DNA of 64,000 nucleotides, from NCBI RefSeq assembly GCF_002994745.2, contig NC_037091.1, positions 27,410,289 to 27,474,288 of the forward strand, given 5' to 3'. The first letter of the stretch is position 1, and every line of letters begins with the position of its first letter. The notes under the pieces were generated by a model. It searched no databases, was not told the DNA's origin, and saw nothing but the letters and a program-made list of their open reading frames with translations. The stretch comes from Rosa chinensis. Its lineage: Eukaryota > Streptophyta > Magnoliopsida > Rosales > Rosaceae. This document shows, piece by piece, positions 37,228 to 48,041 of this stretch. Made by a program: the position numbers and the translations under genes.

Positions 37228-38855
37228 GTAAAAACTGAAAATCCCATATCTTGAAGCAATTCTCTCATCATTTGACATCTTTGGGAGCTAGGTTGGAGGT
37301 TAGGTAGTTCTTCTCTTTTCTCTTTCTTCTCTCTTTAATTTGATGTTTATGGCTTGTATTTGTAATAACATGTATTGTGAGTAATTGAATTTGAGGCTAG
37401 GGCAGGGCTAGCTCTAGCCTAACTTATGTGCAAATAATATAAATTTTTATGTTGTTTGATGTTTTTATGCATGTTTTGAATCTTTTGGCTACTATACTTT
37501 CATGTATCCTAAGTGTGTTTATAGATTTATCACCTAGAAGCATGCTTTAGGAAATTAATGAATTGGAAACATGAACTTGATAAACTCTTGATTCCGTGAG
37601 CATATGTAGCTAAATAGGTGGTGGCTTAGCTTATTCCTACGGGAAGAACTAAGTTGCTTGAATTTCTTACCTTGAAATTAAAGCATGATGTTGTGAGTTT
37701 AGGTTCCAGAAGAATTTAGGCTCACGGCACCATAGGCCATTTAGGATCTGGAAGATTTGAATGGTATAAAGGTTGTGTAATTTAGCTTTGCTTCGGAAGA
37801 GATTGTTAAATTGCATGACTAGTTGGTTTCTTGGTAGCTTCATCAAAGCAATAAGGGGAAATTTATCAAAGCATGTTATTACATTAAATATGGGTTACAT
37901 TTTGTGCATGAGTAAGGTTAGGTGCGATGCCTAAGTCTCTATTCTTCTCATTGATTTAGTCTCTACATTTTTATTTGTTTATTTTATTTTATGCAACTTA
38001 ATTTTCTTTATCCAAATTCAAATCAACCAAGCCGCTCACTACCACAATTGTTAATACCATCCTCATGATCTTTAGCTTCCAAATGGCTAAGGTTGTGAAC
38101 TTGTAAAAAGGTAGACTTATATGTGTTTTCTAGGTTTATTTTCATGGTGATCTAGCTACGGTAGAGTTACTCAATCCCTTGGGTACGATACTCTTACTTT
38201 TTTCCCTTTACTAAAACTTGACCTCCTATACTTGGGAATAGGGCACATCATTCATAAATTGCATACACTTTCATACTCGACAACATTGTGTAATCTAGCT
38301 TTGCTTTAGCAACATGGTTAGGTTGCATGATTAGTTTGTATCTCAGTTTCTCTAGCGAAAACTGAGGGGGAATTTATCAAAGCATGTTGTTATTAGAAAA
38401 TGGGTCACATTATATGCATGAGGGAGGCTAGGTGCAAAAACCTATGCTCCTATTTATTTCATTGATCAAAGTCTCTATTGTATTTTATTTTTATTAGCTT
38501 AGTTTATTTTTGTGCAACTTATTTTACTTTATAGAAATTAAAATCAACAAAGGCGATTCACCACTTTACCATTGTAAATATCATTATTGATAGTTTTGGT
38601 TTCCAAATGGCCCAGACTATTAATTTGTAAAAAGATAGACACGCATGTGTTTTCTAGGTTTTATTTTCGCGGTAATCTATCTTAGGGGTAGAGTTACTCA
38701 ACCCCTTGGGTACGATACTCTTACTTTTCCCCTTTACTAAAACTTGACCTCCTATGCTTGGGAGTATGGAACATCACACAAATTTGCAAATAATTCATAC
38801 TCGTGATGTCTCCAACAGAGACTCATGTCAAAACTTTCACAACAACAAGCATAAC

Positions 38856-41164
38856 TGATAGGAGCATTTTAATGCGACGTTTTAACTGCTATTTCCCTAC
38901 ATTTCCTGCGTTATTTCCTTAAAGAAACTCTGTTTAGGAAAGTTTCCATTCTTCGATTGGGAAAGTTCCTAATTGTAGAAAGTTTCCGTTTTGTAGTTTC
39001 GATTTCTCATTTTTAGAAAGTTTCCCACTTTAGTTTAGGAAAGTTTCCGTTTTTCATTTTAGGAAAGTTTATATTTTTAGTAACAGTTTCTATTTTCAGT
39101 CCTTGGAATAAATGAGCTGAAATGAGCTCATGAATGGAAAGAGGAGCTAACCAATGTGGGAGGGAGACAAGATGAGATACAAAGGGTTGCATAAATGAGC
39201 AGAAATGAAGAAAAGAAGCTTTCCTGTTTCAACTAGGAAATCCTGTCCAGAAGAGGAAACCTTGCCAAAATAAGACTCTTGAGTCAACCAAGAATGGAAA
39301 TCGAAATGATGAAGTGTCGTGGTGTGAGAGAAGCTTCTTGAAGACCTTAGAAGATGACATGGCAAGGAGGTGACGCAAGGTGGCCCAAGAACTCTCTAAC
39401 TCAAATTGGACTTTCGGCAATTGGACAAAAGCCCATGCAATTAGGGTTTTGTGACGCAAAGGAGTATGTGTTGAGTTGTTTGCCGTGAAATCCTAAGAGG
39501 AAGAGAGAGAGATGGCGTGAAAATAAAGAAAAGAATAAAAGATTACACCAAGAGATTTTCTAGGGAGATTTTTATGGAAGGAAATATTCTTGGAGGAGTT
39601 AATTTTGTGTGATTGCCGTGAAAAGAGAGAGAGAAAGGAGGAAGCCAACGTGAAATTCAGAAAATATCAAGAGGAAGACGTTGGGAGAAGAAATAGGGAG
39701 AAGTTTAAGGAAAGAAGAAGTGTGTGCAAGAAGAAAGAAGTCCAAAACAAGTCTAGATGCATCCCTAAATTCCCTAAAGGAATTTTGGCCGAAATTCATG
39801 AAGAAAATCAGAAAATCCTTATATAATTTCGGCAAGGATATATATTAAAGGAATTTAGACTTATTTTGGAGTTTTGTGATTGGCTGGAAGACACACTAAA
39901 GCTTACTTGGCGAATTCTCATTGGTGGAAGCTATGTGGAATTTTATTATAATTTTGTGGAAAATCATAGAAGAATCAAGAAGCTAGGGCAACACCTTACC
40001 GTTCCCTATATATACCACCCTATTCTTGACGTCAAGGGGAGTTGGACACTACACATTTTCAGAAAAAAAAAAAAAAAAAATCATATAGTTAACGTCTAGC
40101 CTCTCCTTCTCTCTCCATCCTCTAGTGCATCCCACGAATTTCAAGCAAGGCCAAAGAAGAGAAGAAGGAGCCGTGAGCAATCCATCCATCAACCACCATT
40201 GAAGACTTGCTTTCAAGCTTCATGGATCCAAACGTCTACATCTCTATCTCCATCATCCATCCACGGTGTAATTTGACCTCTTCTTTGTAACTTTGTTTTG
40301 ATTTTCGTTGGTTATGTTCTAATTGACATTGATGTTAGAACAAAGTTCTTAATTCCGAATTTTATATGATTGAATGAGAATTTCAGATTCCTATATTGTG
40401 ATTCTTGGTTGCTTTTGTGAGATTGTTTAATTAAATTTGTTTGATTGAAATCTTTTATGTATTTATCTTGTGTGGTTCGAAACATATAGGGTTTATATAT
40501 GTTGCTAGATTTAAGAACATGATTCAACTTATTGTTTTGTGAACTTGAATCAAAAGTAGTAAAGGTTTTGGGCAAAAACTGAATTTAATTGAAAAGGATT
40601 GCAATTAGATGGACTTTTTCATACCAAGTTGTACACTTGAGTTGATATCCTTTCTTGTGTTCTTCATGCGTCTAACATGTTATGATTGCCTAGCTTTCTA
40701 GAACTTGAATGCATGTTTGATAGGATTAATCTTTGTGCTTTCACTTAGGTTAATTAGCATTGGAAAGTAAAATATGAGAAATTATTTGCTTTGAATATTT
40801 CACATGATCGACTCTTTCTCATGACTTAGATGAACAATATTAGAGTTGAATCGAATTTGATTATAACTTTGGTTTTGATCTTTGTTTCTCCTATTTCATT
40901 CTTGTAATTATGTTTTTGTGTTTTATTTATTTTCTTTACTTAGTTAATTTTCGGAACCCTAAATCAAAACCCCCCTTAAATTAGTAAATATGTTCATACT
41001 TTGTTTTATTTTTGTAAATAATTTACTTTGTACTTATTTTAATTCTTTATTCGTCCTACAATGACATATGTACTCTCAATCCCCGGAATAGAACGATCCA
41101 TACTTGCTTATACTACTAATGATATTTTTAGGGTTAAATTATATGCTTGCTTTTAGGCGTATCA
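38856..41164 (+). mobile_element. Solo LTR, TGATAGGAGC family, nearest to the peptide gene
   Basis: It runs from TGATAGGAGCATTTTAATG to AGGCGTATCA, 2309 bases, flanked by ATAAC at 38851-38855 and 41165-41169. A TATA box, CTATATATACC, lies near 40006. It ends 236 bases from the 3' end of the minus-strand peptide gene, with its own promoter pointing toward that gene. Confidence 0.93.
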
Positions 41165-41400
41165 ATAACAACATTTCTAACCGTACCAAAGCCTGATTAT
41201 GAATGAGGAACCCGAAAAGTACATTGAAAGCTTCGACTGTCAAAATTTCACACTCAACAAGAGAATGGTATTTTCTTTGCATTTAGAATAGTTTGATATC
41301 ATTTACAAAATTCGCATTAAATCTTAACCAACAAAAAGAGAAGAAAAGAGACGAATTAATTAAATACGTTCCCTTTAACGAGAGTTTGAGCACTTGTTAG

Positions 41401-41634
41401 CTAGTGACCAGGTCCTTTGGGGCTTGGTCCTGAAGCCAGTCGTTGAAGCCAACATTCCATGGTGTATTTGGCCTTCTCGTAGGCCAGCGATGATGGGGAG
41501 GAGTATGTCTCCAAATGGTTAGCACCGGCAAAGTCCTCGGGTAGCAGTCTAATTGCTTGAACCTGAGAATGACCCAAGATTGCTACTGTTATGACCAAGA
41601 CGATGAAGAGGCTACTCACCTTCTGGAAGTTCAT
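41401..41634 (-). CDS. Secreted peptide precursor of the PIP/PIPL family
   Basis: PIP peptides are secreted plant signals; in Arabidopsis PIP1 is induced by microbial patterns and is perceived by the receptor kinase RLK7 to amplify immunity. The 77-residue product has a signal peptide at residues 1-27 (hydrophobic LFIVLVITVAILG, likely cut after VQA), a variable middle part, and a C-terminal core RLASGPSPKGPGH ending exactly at the stop. The SGPS-x-x-G-x-G-H motif at the very C-terminus defines the family; proline hydroxylation in the core is expected from family knowledge. It is one uninterrupted exon. ATG at 41634 is the only start that gives the full signal peptide. A TATA box lies about 165 bases upstream. 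IDA and CEP peptides are related in layout but have different cores. Confidence 0.9.
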   Translation of the reverse strand: MNFQKVSSLFIVLVITVAILGHSQVQAIRLLPEDFAGANHLETYSSPSSLAYEKAKYTMECWLQRLASGPSPKGPGH

Positions 41635-41796
41635 CTTACAAACTTTATGGTGTTTTTTTTCTTCTTCAGAAAAGTAGGATATGACTGAATCGAATCGAAG
41701 AGGTTGTAATAGCTAGAGCAGCAAAGTTTTTTATTGGATGCAAATTTTTAATTGGAAGTGGATGAGATGGATGAGGAGGCCTTTGTTGTGTTGATG

Positions 41797-42349
41797 TATA
41801 TATAGTGTGGCCGGTGAGACAGCACTTCGTTGATCAACTTGACTTGCAGGTCTCTGTTTTGGCGGGCTACTCCATACGTGTTGACCAAGGAGTTCTAAAA
41901 GAAATAGACAGCCAAGAGGAAAATTGGGGTTTGAATATGTCAACTCCAAGACTGGTTTGAGTGGTTTAAGTCATTGGGTGGAATCAGAGAAGACCTCACA
42001 AATTTGATTATTAATTCCGTCCAAGGCTTGGAATATTTGAATTGACTACTACCCAGGGCATTGACCCAGTTCTTGTTTCTGAATTGACTGAGCAAGAAAA
42101 GTCTCAAATTGTTAATTGTTTTGGAGTATGAAGCCACCTGGATGTGACCTGAAATCAAATCAACAAAGTATATCTGTGGTTAGTAGTAGTATCACGAACA
42201 TACCGGCCTATACAATAACAGGAAGGAGTAGGAGTAAGAGTTGCAGTCAATCACCGAGACACACCATCAAACAAAGCGAGAACTGCACGTGTGACTCAAT
42301 ATGATAGAACGCTTGCAATCAAAGAAATACTGTATTGTAAATTATTGAC
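41797..42349 (-). promoter_or_regulatory. Promoter of the PIP-type gene with TATA box and W-box cluster
   Basis: On the minus strand a TATA box (TATATATA) sits at 41797-41804, about 160 bases before the start codon. Upstream are TTGAC cores, the WRKY binding core, on the plus strand at 41839, 41881, 42042, 42061, 42084 and 42345, and on the minus strand at 41939-41943 and 42246-42250. Two (41881, 42061) are TTGACC. The upstream limit of the promoter is not known; the span covers the TATA box to the last core noted. Confidence 0.55.
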
Positions 42350-42497
42350 ATAATATGACTTCAACAACTCAAAACTGTATCCAGGATAGAATGCTTAAGC
42401 GCGCACTGCTATTGATCTGGTGCAACACTTCACATGTCTTGTTCAACTGTAAATTAACTAAAGCATCTTCGTCTCCCTTCAGTAAAAGGAACTGTAT

Positions 42498-42744
42498 ATT
42501 TAACTATAGTATCCACACGTTATGCATTGAACCATCTTCGTCAATTCATCATCCATTTCTGAAGAAGAGCTTGCTCCAAGAATTTCTCAGGATCTTCAAA
42601 GGAACTTATGATTGCATCTGCATATGACTGCAAAGTGTTAGGAAAGGTAGAAGTAGTTATAATAAAAACATCACATTCTTACTATGAGGTGCATTTACAA
42701 GATGTCACCTTGACAACTCTAGGAAACTGGTCAAAAAGGTTCCA
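42498..42744 (-). pseudogene. VIPP1: Fragment of a VIPP1/IM30 (PspA-family) gene with one intron
   Basis: VIPP1 is the chloroplast membrane-remodelling protein needed for thylakoid upkeep. On the minus strand 42744-42709 reads WNLFDQFPRVVK, ending in AAG before GTGACA. After an 81-base intron with acceptor TTTGCAG, 42627 downward reads [19 protein letters not shown]. The plant protein has [30 protein letters not shown] at the same junction. A one-base shift near 42560 breaks the frame; in the new frame EMDDELTKM follows, again as in VIPP1. Neither the transit peptide nor the rest of the coiled coil is found nearby. The retained intron means a DNA-level duplication or a decayed gene, not a retrocopy. 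Confidence 0.75.
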
Positions 42745-42894
42745 GAGATGAGTTAAATAAAACAATAGTGACAAGCTAGCCAATAACTGTCACACTCTTC
42801 CAGATTTGAAGAAATACTCAACCGAAAAGGAATACAATAGGAAGAGCTAATTCAGCATGTAGAATAAAAGATGGAACGTCTGTGGACTTTGCAT

Positions 42895-43020
42895 TCATCC
42901 ATAACCATAAAAGTCCCTAATCTCACTCTTGTGCTCTGCCTCCTCAAAAGTTGTAGCATTTTGTTCCAACTTTTTCGACAGAGAAACACAGAACCCAAAA
43001 ATGAGCTTCAACTTATTGAG
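42895..43020 (-). pseudogene. Unrecognised exon-like open stretch
   Basis: The minus strand after a good acceptor (ACCTGCAG, 43021-43028) is open for 41 codons to a TGA at 42895-42897. It includes LKLIFGFCVSLSKKLEQN and EEAEHKSEIRDFYGYG. The composition, with amphipathic and charged runs, looks like protein. It lies just upstream, on the same strand, of the VIPP1-like fragment but does not resemble VIPP1. It could be the last exon of an otherwise lost gene, or chance. I cannot name a family. Confidence 0.35.
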
Positions 43021-43535
43021 CTGCAGGTAATACCATGAAACAACATTTAACAATATTGATGCTCGAATGGGAAATTATCCGAGCTACGTACTACTTAAAC
43101 CTTGGTGGGTGGGTACCTACCTAGGCCTTCGGAAGGTAACTAGTGCTTGAGTTCTCCTCTTTAGGCTAAGAGTAGGTAAGAACATCTGATTGGGACTAGA
43201 GGACAATGGTTTTGCACCGAATCAAAATAACTAGTCGACCAAATGAGCAAATAGAAAGCAAGAGGATAATATCTCACGAAGGAGGTCGTGAGGCCGTGAC
43301 ATCTGACATCTTCTTTCTTTGGTGAATAAATCTGACATCTTCTTTTCTTGTCGTCTGAATCTTTCTTTTATGTTATATTTGGGGCATTTGAGGCGTTGGA
43401 TCGGGGAGCAGGATTTTAAATCCAAGGGCTAATATTCATCTGTCCCTCCAAACCATAATTATCTTCTTCCTATCTATCTTCATCTTTCTAGAAATCAAGG
43501 ACTGCAGCAGCAGCATAGTCTGGGAGAAGAGAGAA

Positions 43536-46500
43536 ATGGCCACAGCGTTGCCCATGGCATCGACTTCCAGTCTCAGTCTCAGTCTCGGTAGACGACCACC
43601 TTTATTGGGTATATGATTTCAGTCAAATTACTCTTTATACAATGTACTAAATGTCAATACCAGATTCCATCTTTCCATTTTTTTTTTTTTTGCAATATTA
43701 ATCTGGTGCATTGCTCATCTTTGGTTAGGTTCATATTCTGGAAAGAGGACCATGCCTGCAAATTATCAAGGCATTTTCTGTCTCAATAATTCACAACTTT
43801 GTACAACCACAAGAGGATACAAGGATGACGTTAATCTAATCAAACGGAGACAGATGATTGCCTTCCTTTTTGGTTTTTCAAGCTTTGTCTTAGACTCATT
43901 TCAAGCCGAGGGAGCTGGCTTGCCCCCTGAAGAAAAGCCTCGACTATGTGATGATTCTTGTGAAAAACAGCTAGAAAATGTATGGTGAGATTGCACTACT
44001 CCCTTACCTGCACTATCTATCTCTTTATTGCTACTTCCACTGTTACCATTTGTTCATAAAGACTAAAGCTTGGCAAATAATATTGCCATTCAACTGTGAA
44101 AATTTGAACACTAACCCAAATGGACTTATGTTTTCTTACTTTTTCTTTTCTTTCTTTTGAGAAAAGAAAAGAAAAGAAAAAGTAACACTTTGTTCATAAA
44201 GTAACTCTTTTAAGACATTCAAGTTAATCTTTCTTCTAGCCTGCCAAAGAAGAATCCTTTTCAGGTTAATTCCCTTGAATGTCTTCTATGAATAAAAAAG
44301 GGGTCATACTTTGGACTGGGGCACAGTTAACTTGCAGAGTTTCCAAGTAATTAATGCTTTGTTCTTTGACCAAAAAGAAGAACAAAAATTCTTTGTTTAA
44401 TCATTCAAATGTATGTCGGCGTTAATCTTTCAATTTAGCGTGAAACACCTGCAGTCTGCATTTTGAGACAGAATTTAGTGTTAATGCCATTGTGACATTG
44501 CACACATGTTGTGATTCAAACCACAAGAACCATTGTAAGCATGAGAAACGTCTTTTTTTTTCTTTTTTTTTTTCCAACTTCGTAACAGTCATATGATCAA
44601 TGCACTGGACATCAGTCTAAGGATTGGATTATATCTGCTGAATATGAAAATTTTATGTGTGGTAAACTACCAACTGATGCTCAAATTTGTCTCTTTTTGA
44701 AGGTCCCTATGGTAACTACAGAGTCTGGTTTGCAGTATAAGGATATTAAAGTTGGTCAAGGCCCCAGTCCACCTGTGGGTTTTCAGGTTTGTAATAATTT
44801 TATCATTTAGAACTAGTTTTTATCTTCAGTCAGAAAAAATATGGGATTGTTTTCTTTCTTCCGAGCCTTCTAATGGATTTTAGACTACATTGATGCTCAC
44901 ACATTTGTTCTGTTGTGAACATAACTTATTCATAAAACTAAGAAAATGATATGCTATAGTTTTGTCTCTGGCCCCATCATATCTACTCTTTTACTGTTAG
45001 CCATTTTAGAGGATTTCTCTTCCTTTTGAACCTCCATTTATAGACATTATGCAATCCTTCATAGAATGGCCATTATTATAGCATCTGCAGCTACTTTCAC
45101 TGTTAGCCATTTTAGAGGATTTCTCTTAACCACCATTTATAGACATTTTTGCACTCCTTCATAGAATGGCCAGTATTATAGCATCTGCAGCTACAGTTGT
45201 TTGATACTTTCAATGGTCAGTCCTCTCTCTGCTCTTAAAAGTTAATTATAAAAATTCTGGTTGCTCTATAAAGATGCAGGTTCCCTAGTTAAATGGGGTT
45301 TGGCCTAGTTATGAACCTATGATAGTTGGGAAGTTGGAATTTACATATTTTTAGCATTAAAGATTTAAAGTGTTGGCATCTCCATACAGAAAATGCTGGT
45401 TCCCTAGTTAGATGCGGTTCTTAATCTTCATACGTATATGGTTTGCACAACTGATGAGCCAAGCTAGAATTTACTTGGCCTTCTGTACTGGAAATCGTGT
45501 TTCCCCTACATAGTATAAGTTGAATTATATAATACTTGTCTGGCTGGTGAGTACGTTGATTGTGAAACCAGTTAGACAGCATGTATGGAAATATTGGGGG
45601 GTCTTTTAGAGAGAGAGAGTTGTATTTACTCTCTCTGTCTACCAATACTAGGACTGCTGTATTTTATGTTTTTGTCTTTATAACTTCGATACCATCTGTA
45701 TTATGCATGCAGGTGGCGGCGAATTATGTTGCCATGGTTCCGTCTGGACAAATATTTGACAGGTAACCACATTGTTAGACGACATTAATAGCAAGATACT
45801 AGAACAAAAAAAATAGTGAAGTGCATATAGATTACATGATGCCTTTTGTTTATGAGAAACTGAGTTTTGTAGAAATCAAGTAAATAAATGAAACTTAGAA
45901 GATGGAGGAAAATGGTATTTCCTCGAAATTCAGAAGATTGTGGTGCTGAAAACCAAACTAAAGACCAAAACATGAGTTTTGTCCCATAATACTCTGCTTC
46001 TTTCTTCTATGATTCTCAAAAATGCTTTTATATACTACACCAACAAAAAAAAAAAAAAATACTGCTAGCACGCTACTGGTCATGAAAACTTTTGCGTTCT
46101 TATTGTGATAGCTGAGTTATCCCAAAACCATATAACCTCAGATACGAACTTGTATGGTTTTGCCAATTGGTTTCGGTTTGGATGCTCAAATTTCTTCATG
46201 GCTACTTAACCCATGTGTTAGGTTAAGTATCAGACACATGCTCCATGTCCCCAGTTTAAGTTGTACGCATGTTTGGCTCGAGTCACAGCACATTGTATTT
46301 CATATTAGAAAAATAATTAAACCCTTGCATGAGAAGTTGAGAATGAATAAGCTCTTGGCACACTGCCAATTGGTTTTGGGTTGGATGCTCCAATTTCTTC
46401 ACTTTGACACTGCCAAAAGTCTTGAGCTCCTAGCATCAATTTCTTATTCATAATTGGTGATCTAACGTATAAGTGTTTGGGGTGTTACATAGATTTTGCT

Positions 46501-48006
46501 TTCTTTTTTCTCTTTGCATCCAGAAAACTTCCTCTGCTTGAAATTATGTTGAGGTTTAGACAAGGTCCAGTTTCTAACTCTTATATTCTCTCTTCAATTA
46601 TGCAGTTCATTGGAGAAGGGTCAACTTTATATATTCCGTGTTGGCTCTGGTCAGGTAAGTCTATAAATCTCTCCAAGCATCTGGTTTTCATCGATAACAG
46701 TTCTCAGTCACCCTAATCTAAAAATGTATCACATTAATGATACTGTGTCATTTTTGTGACTTACAGTTCGAAAACAATTTAACTTAAGCCTTAATTGGCT
46801 TCCTGAAAAAATAATACAACTCATTTGATTTTCCGGTAATTAAATGAAATAAGAGGTTCAGGTATTGCTGTTGTCATGGCAATCCGTGTTATGGTAAATA
46901 AAAAACAAAAACAAAAAAGAACAAAAAAAATGTAAAATTGAAAATAATGGGCATGGATAACCTATGGATAATTGCATTTTTTATCATACATCACTGTAGT
47001 GCTGTCTCAAGGATTATTGCCGCATCTCTTGAATGAGATTATCACATTGTCAATTCAATCTAGTAATTTCACTTAAAAGAATAGTTGTTGATAATCGTGA
47101 ATCTAAATGAGAAGAACAGGTGATCAAAGGACTTGACGAAGGGATCTTAACCATGAAAATAGGAGGGAAGCGGCGACTCTACATCCCGGGATCTGTAAGT
47201 TTTTTCTTGGTAGTCTTAATTTAAAGAGACAAGCAGGATATATATATATATATATATATAATATACAGATCCTATCTAGAGCGGAGCTCCGTTTTGAAAT
47301 TAACGTGTGAAGTTCGAGTTTTCGGTCACTTTTCGGTCGCATATCTACATCTCGACCGTTCAGTTTTTAGGTACTACTGTATAGATATTGATAATTGTTA
47401 AGGTATCTAACTCACTTAAACAAATGGACGGACTGAATCTGTCAACCTGAACCGTACTAGCTTTAAAACAGTTATCAATGATTTAACGATCATCAATTTG
47501 GCTGAAAATTTGCAGAGATGATTTATACACTAGTACTTAAAACTTGAACGGTTGAGATGTGGATATGCGACCGAAAATATATATATATATATATATACAT
47601 ATATACAGATTTTATCTAGAGCGGAGCTCTGCTTTGGAATTAAACGTGTGAAGTTCAAGTTGTGGGTCACTTTTCGGTCGCATATCCACATCTCGACCGT
47701 TCAGTTTTTAGGTACTAGTGTATAGATCATCTCTGCAAATTTTCAACCAAATTGATGATCGTTAAGGTATCTAACTCGCTTAAACCAATGGACGGACTGA
47801 ATCTGTCAACCTAAACCGTACTAGCTTTAAGGCAGTTGTCAATGCCTTAACGATTATCATTTTGGCTGAAAATTTGCAGAGACGATCTATACACTAGTAC
47901 CTGAAAACTGAACGGTCGAGATGTGGATATGCAACCGAAAAGTGACCCAAAACTCGAGCTTCACACGTTAATTTTCAAAGCGGAGCACCGCTCTGGATAG
48001 GATTTG

Positions 48007-48041
<35 letters not shown>

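Larger units (their letters stand above)
35041..38285 (+). mobile_element. Second TGTTAGGTCC-family LTR nested in the first
   Basis: It has the same start as the outer copy (TGTTAGGTCCATAATTACC) and ends CATACTCGACAACA. The flanks are TTGTG at 35036-35040 and 38286-38290. It lies in the same orientation as its host. Without the hAT insert it is 2265 bases. Differences from the outer copy are spread throughout, so it is not a tandem duplication of the outer LTR. Confidence 0.92.
33279..38817 (+). mobile_element. LTR of the TGTTAGGTCC family, split by a copy of itself
   Basis: It starts TGTTAGGTCCATAATTACC and ends GTGATGTCTCCAACA. The flanks are GAGAC at 33274-33278 and 38818-38822, an exact TSD. 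Without the passenger at 35041-38285 it is 2289 bases. The 3' part has CCTTGGGTACGATACTC, as does the fragment at 15159. No coding region is visible, so it is a solo LTR or a non-coding element. Confidence 0.92.

Noticed and set aside
43231..43425. Minus-strand 64-codon open stretch upstream of FKBP16-3
   Set aside because: No acceptor, no recognisable domain and it lies in the likely FKBP16-3 promoter region.
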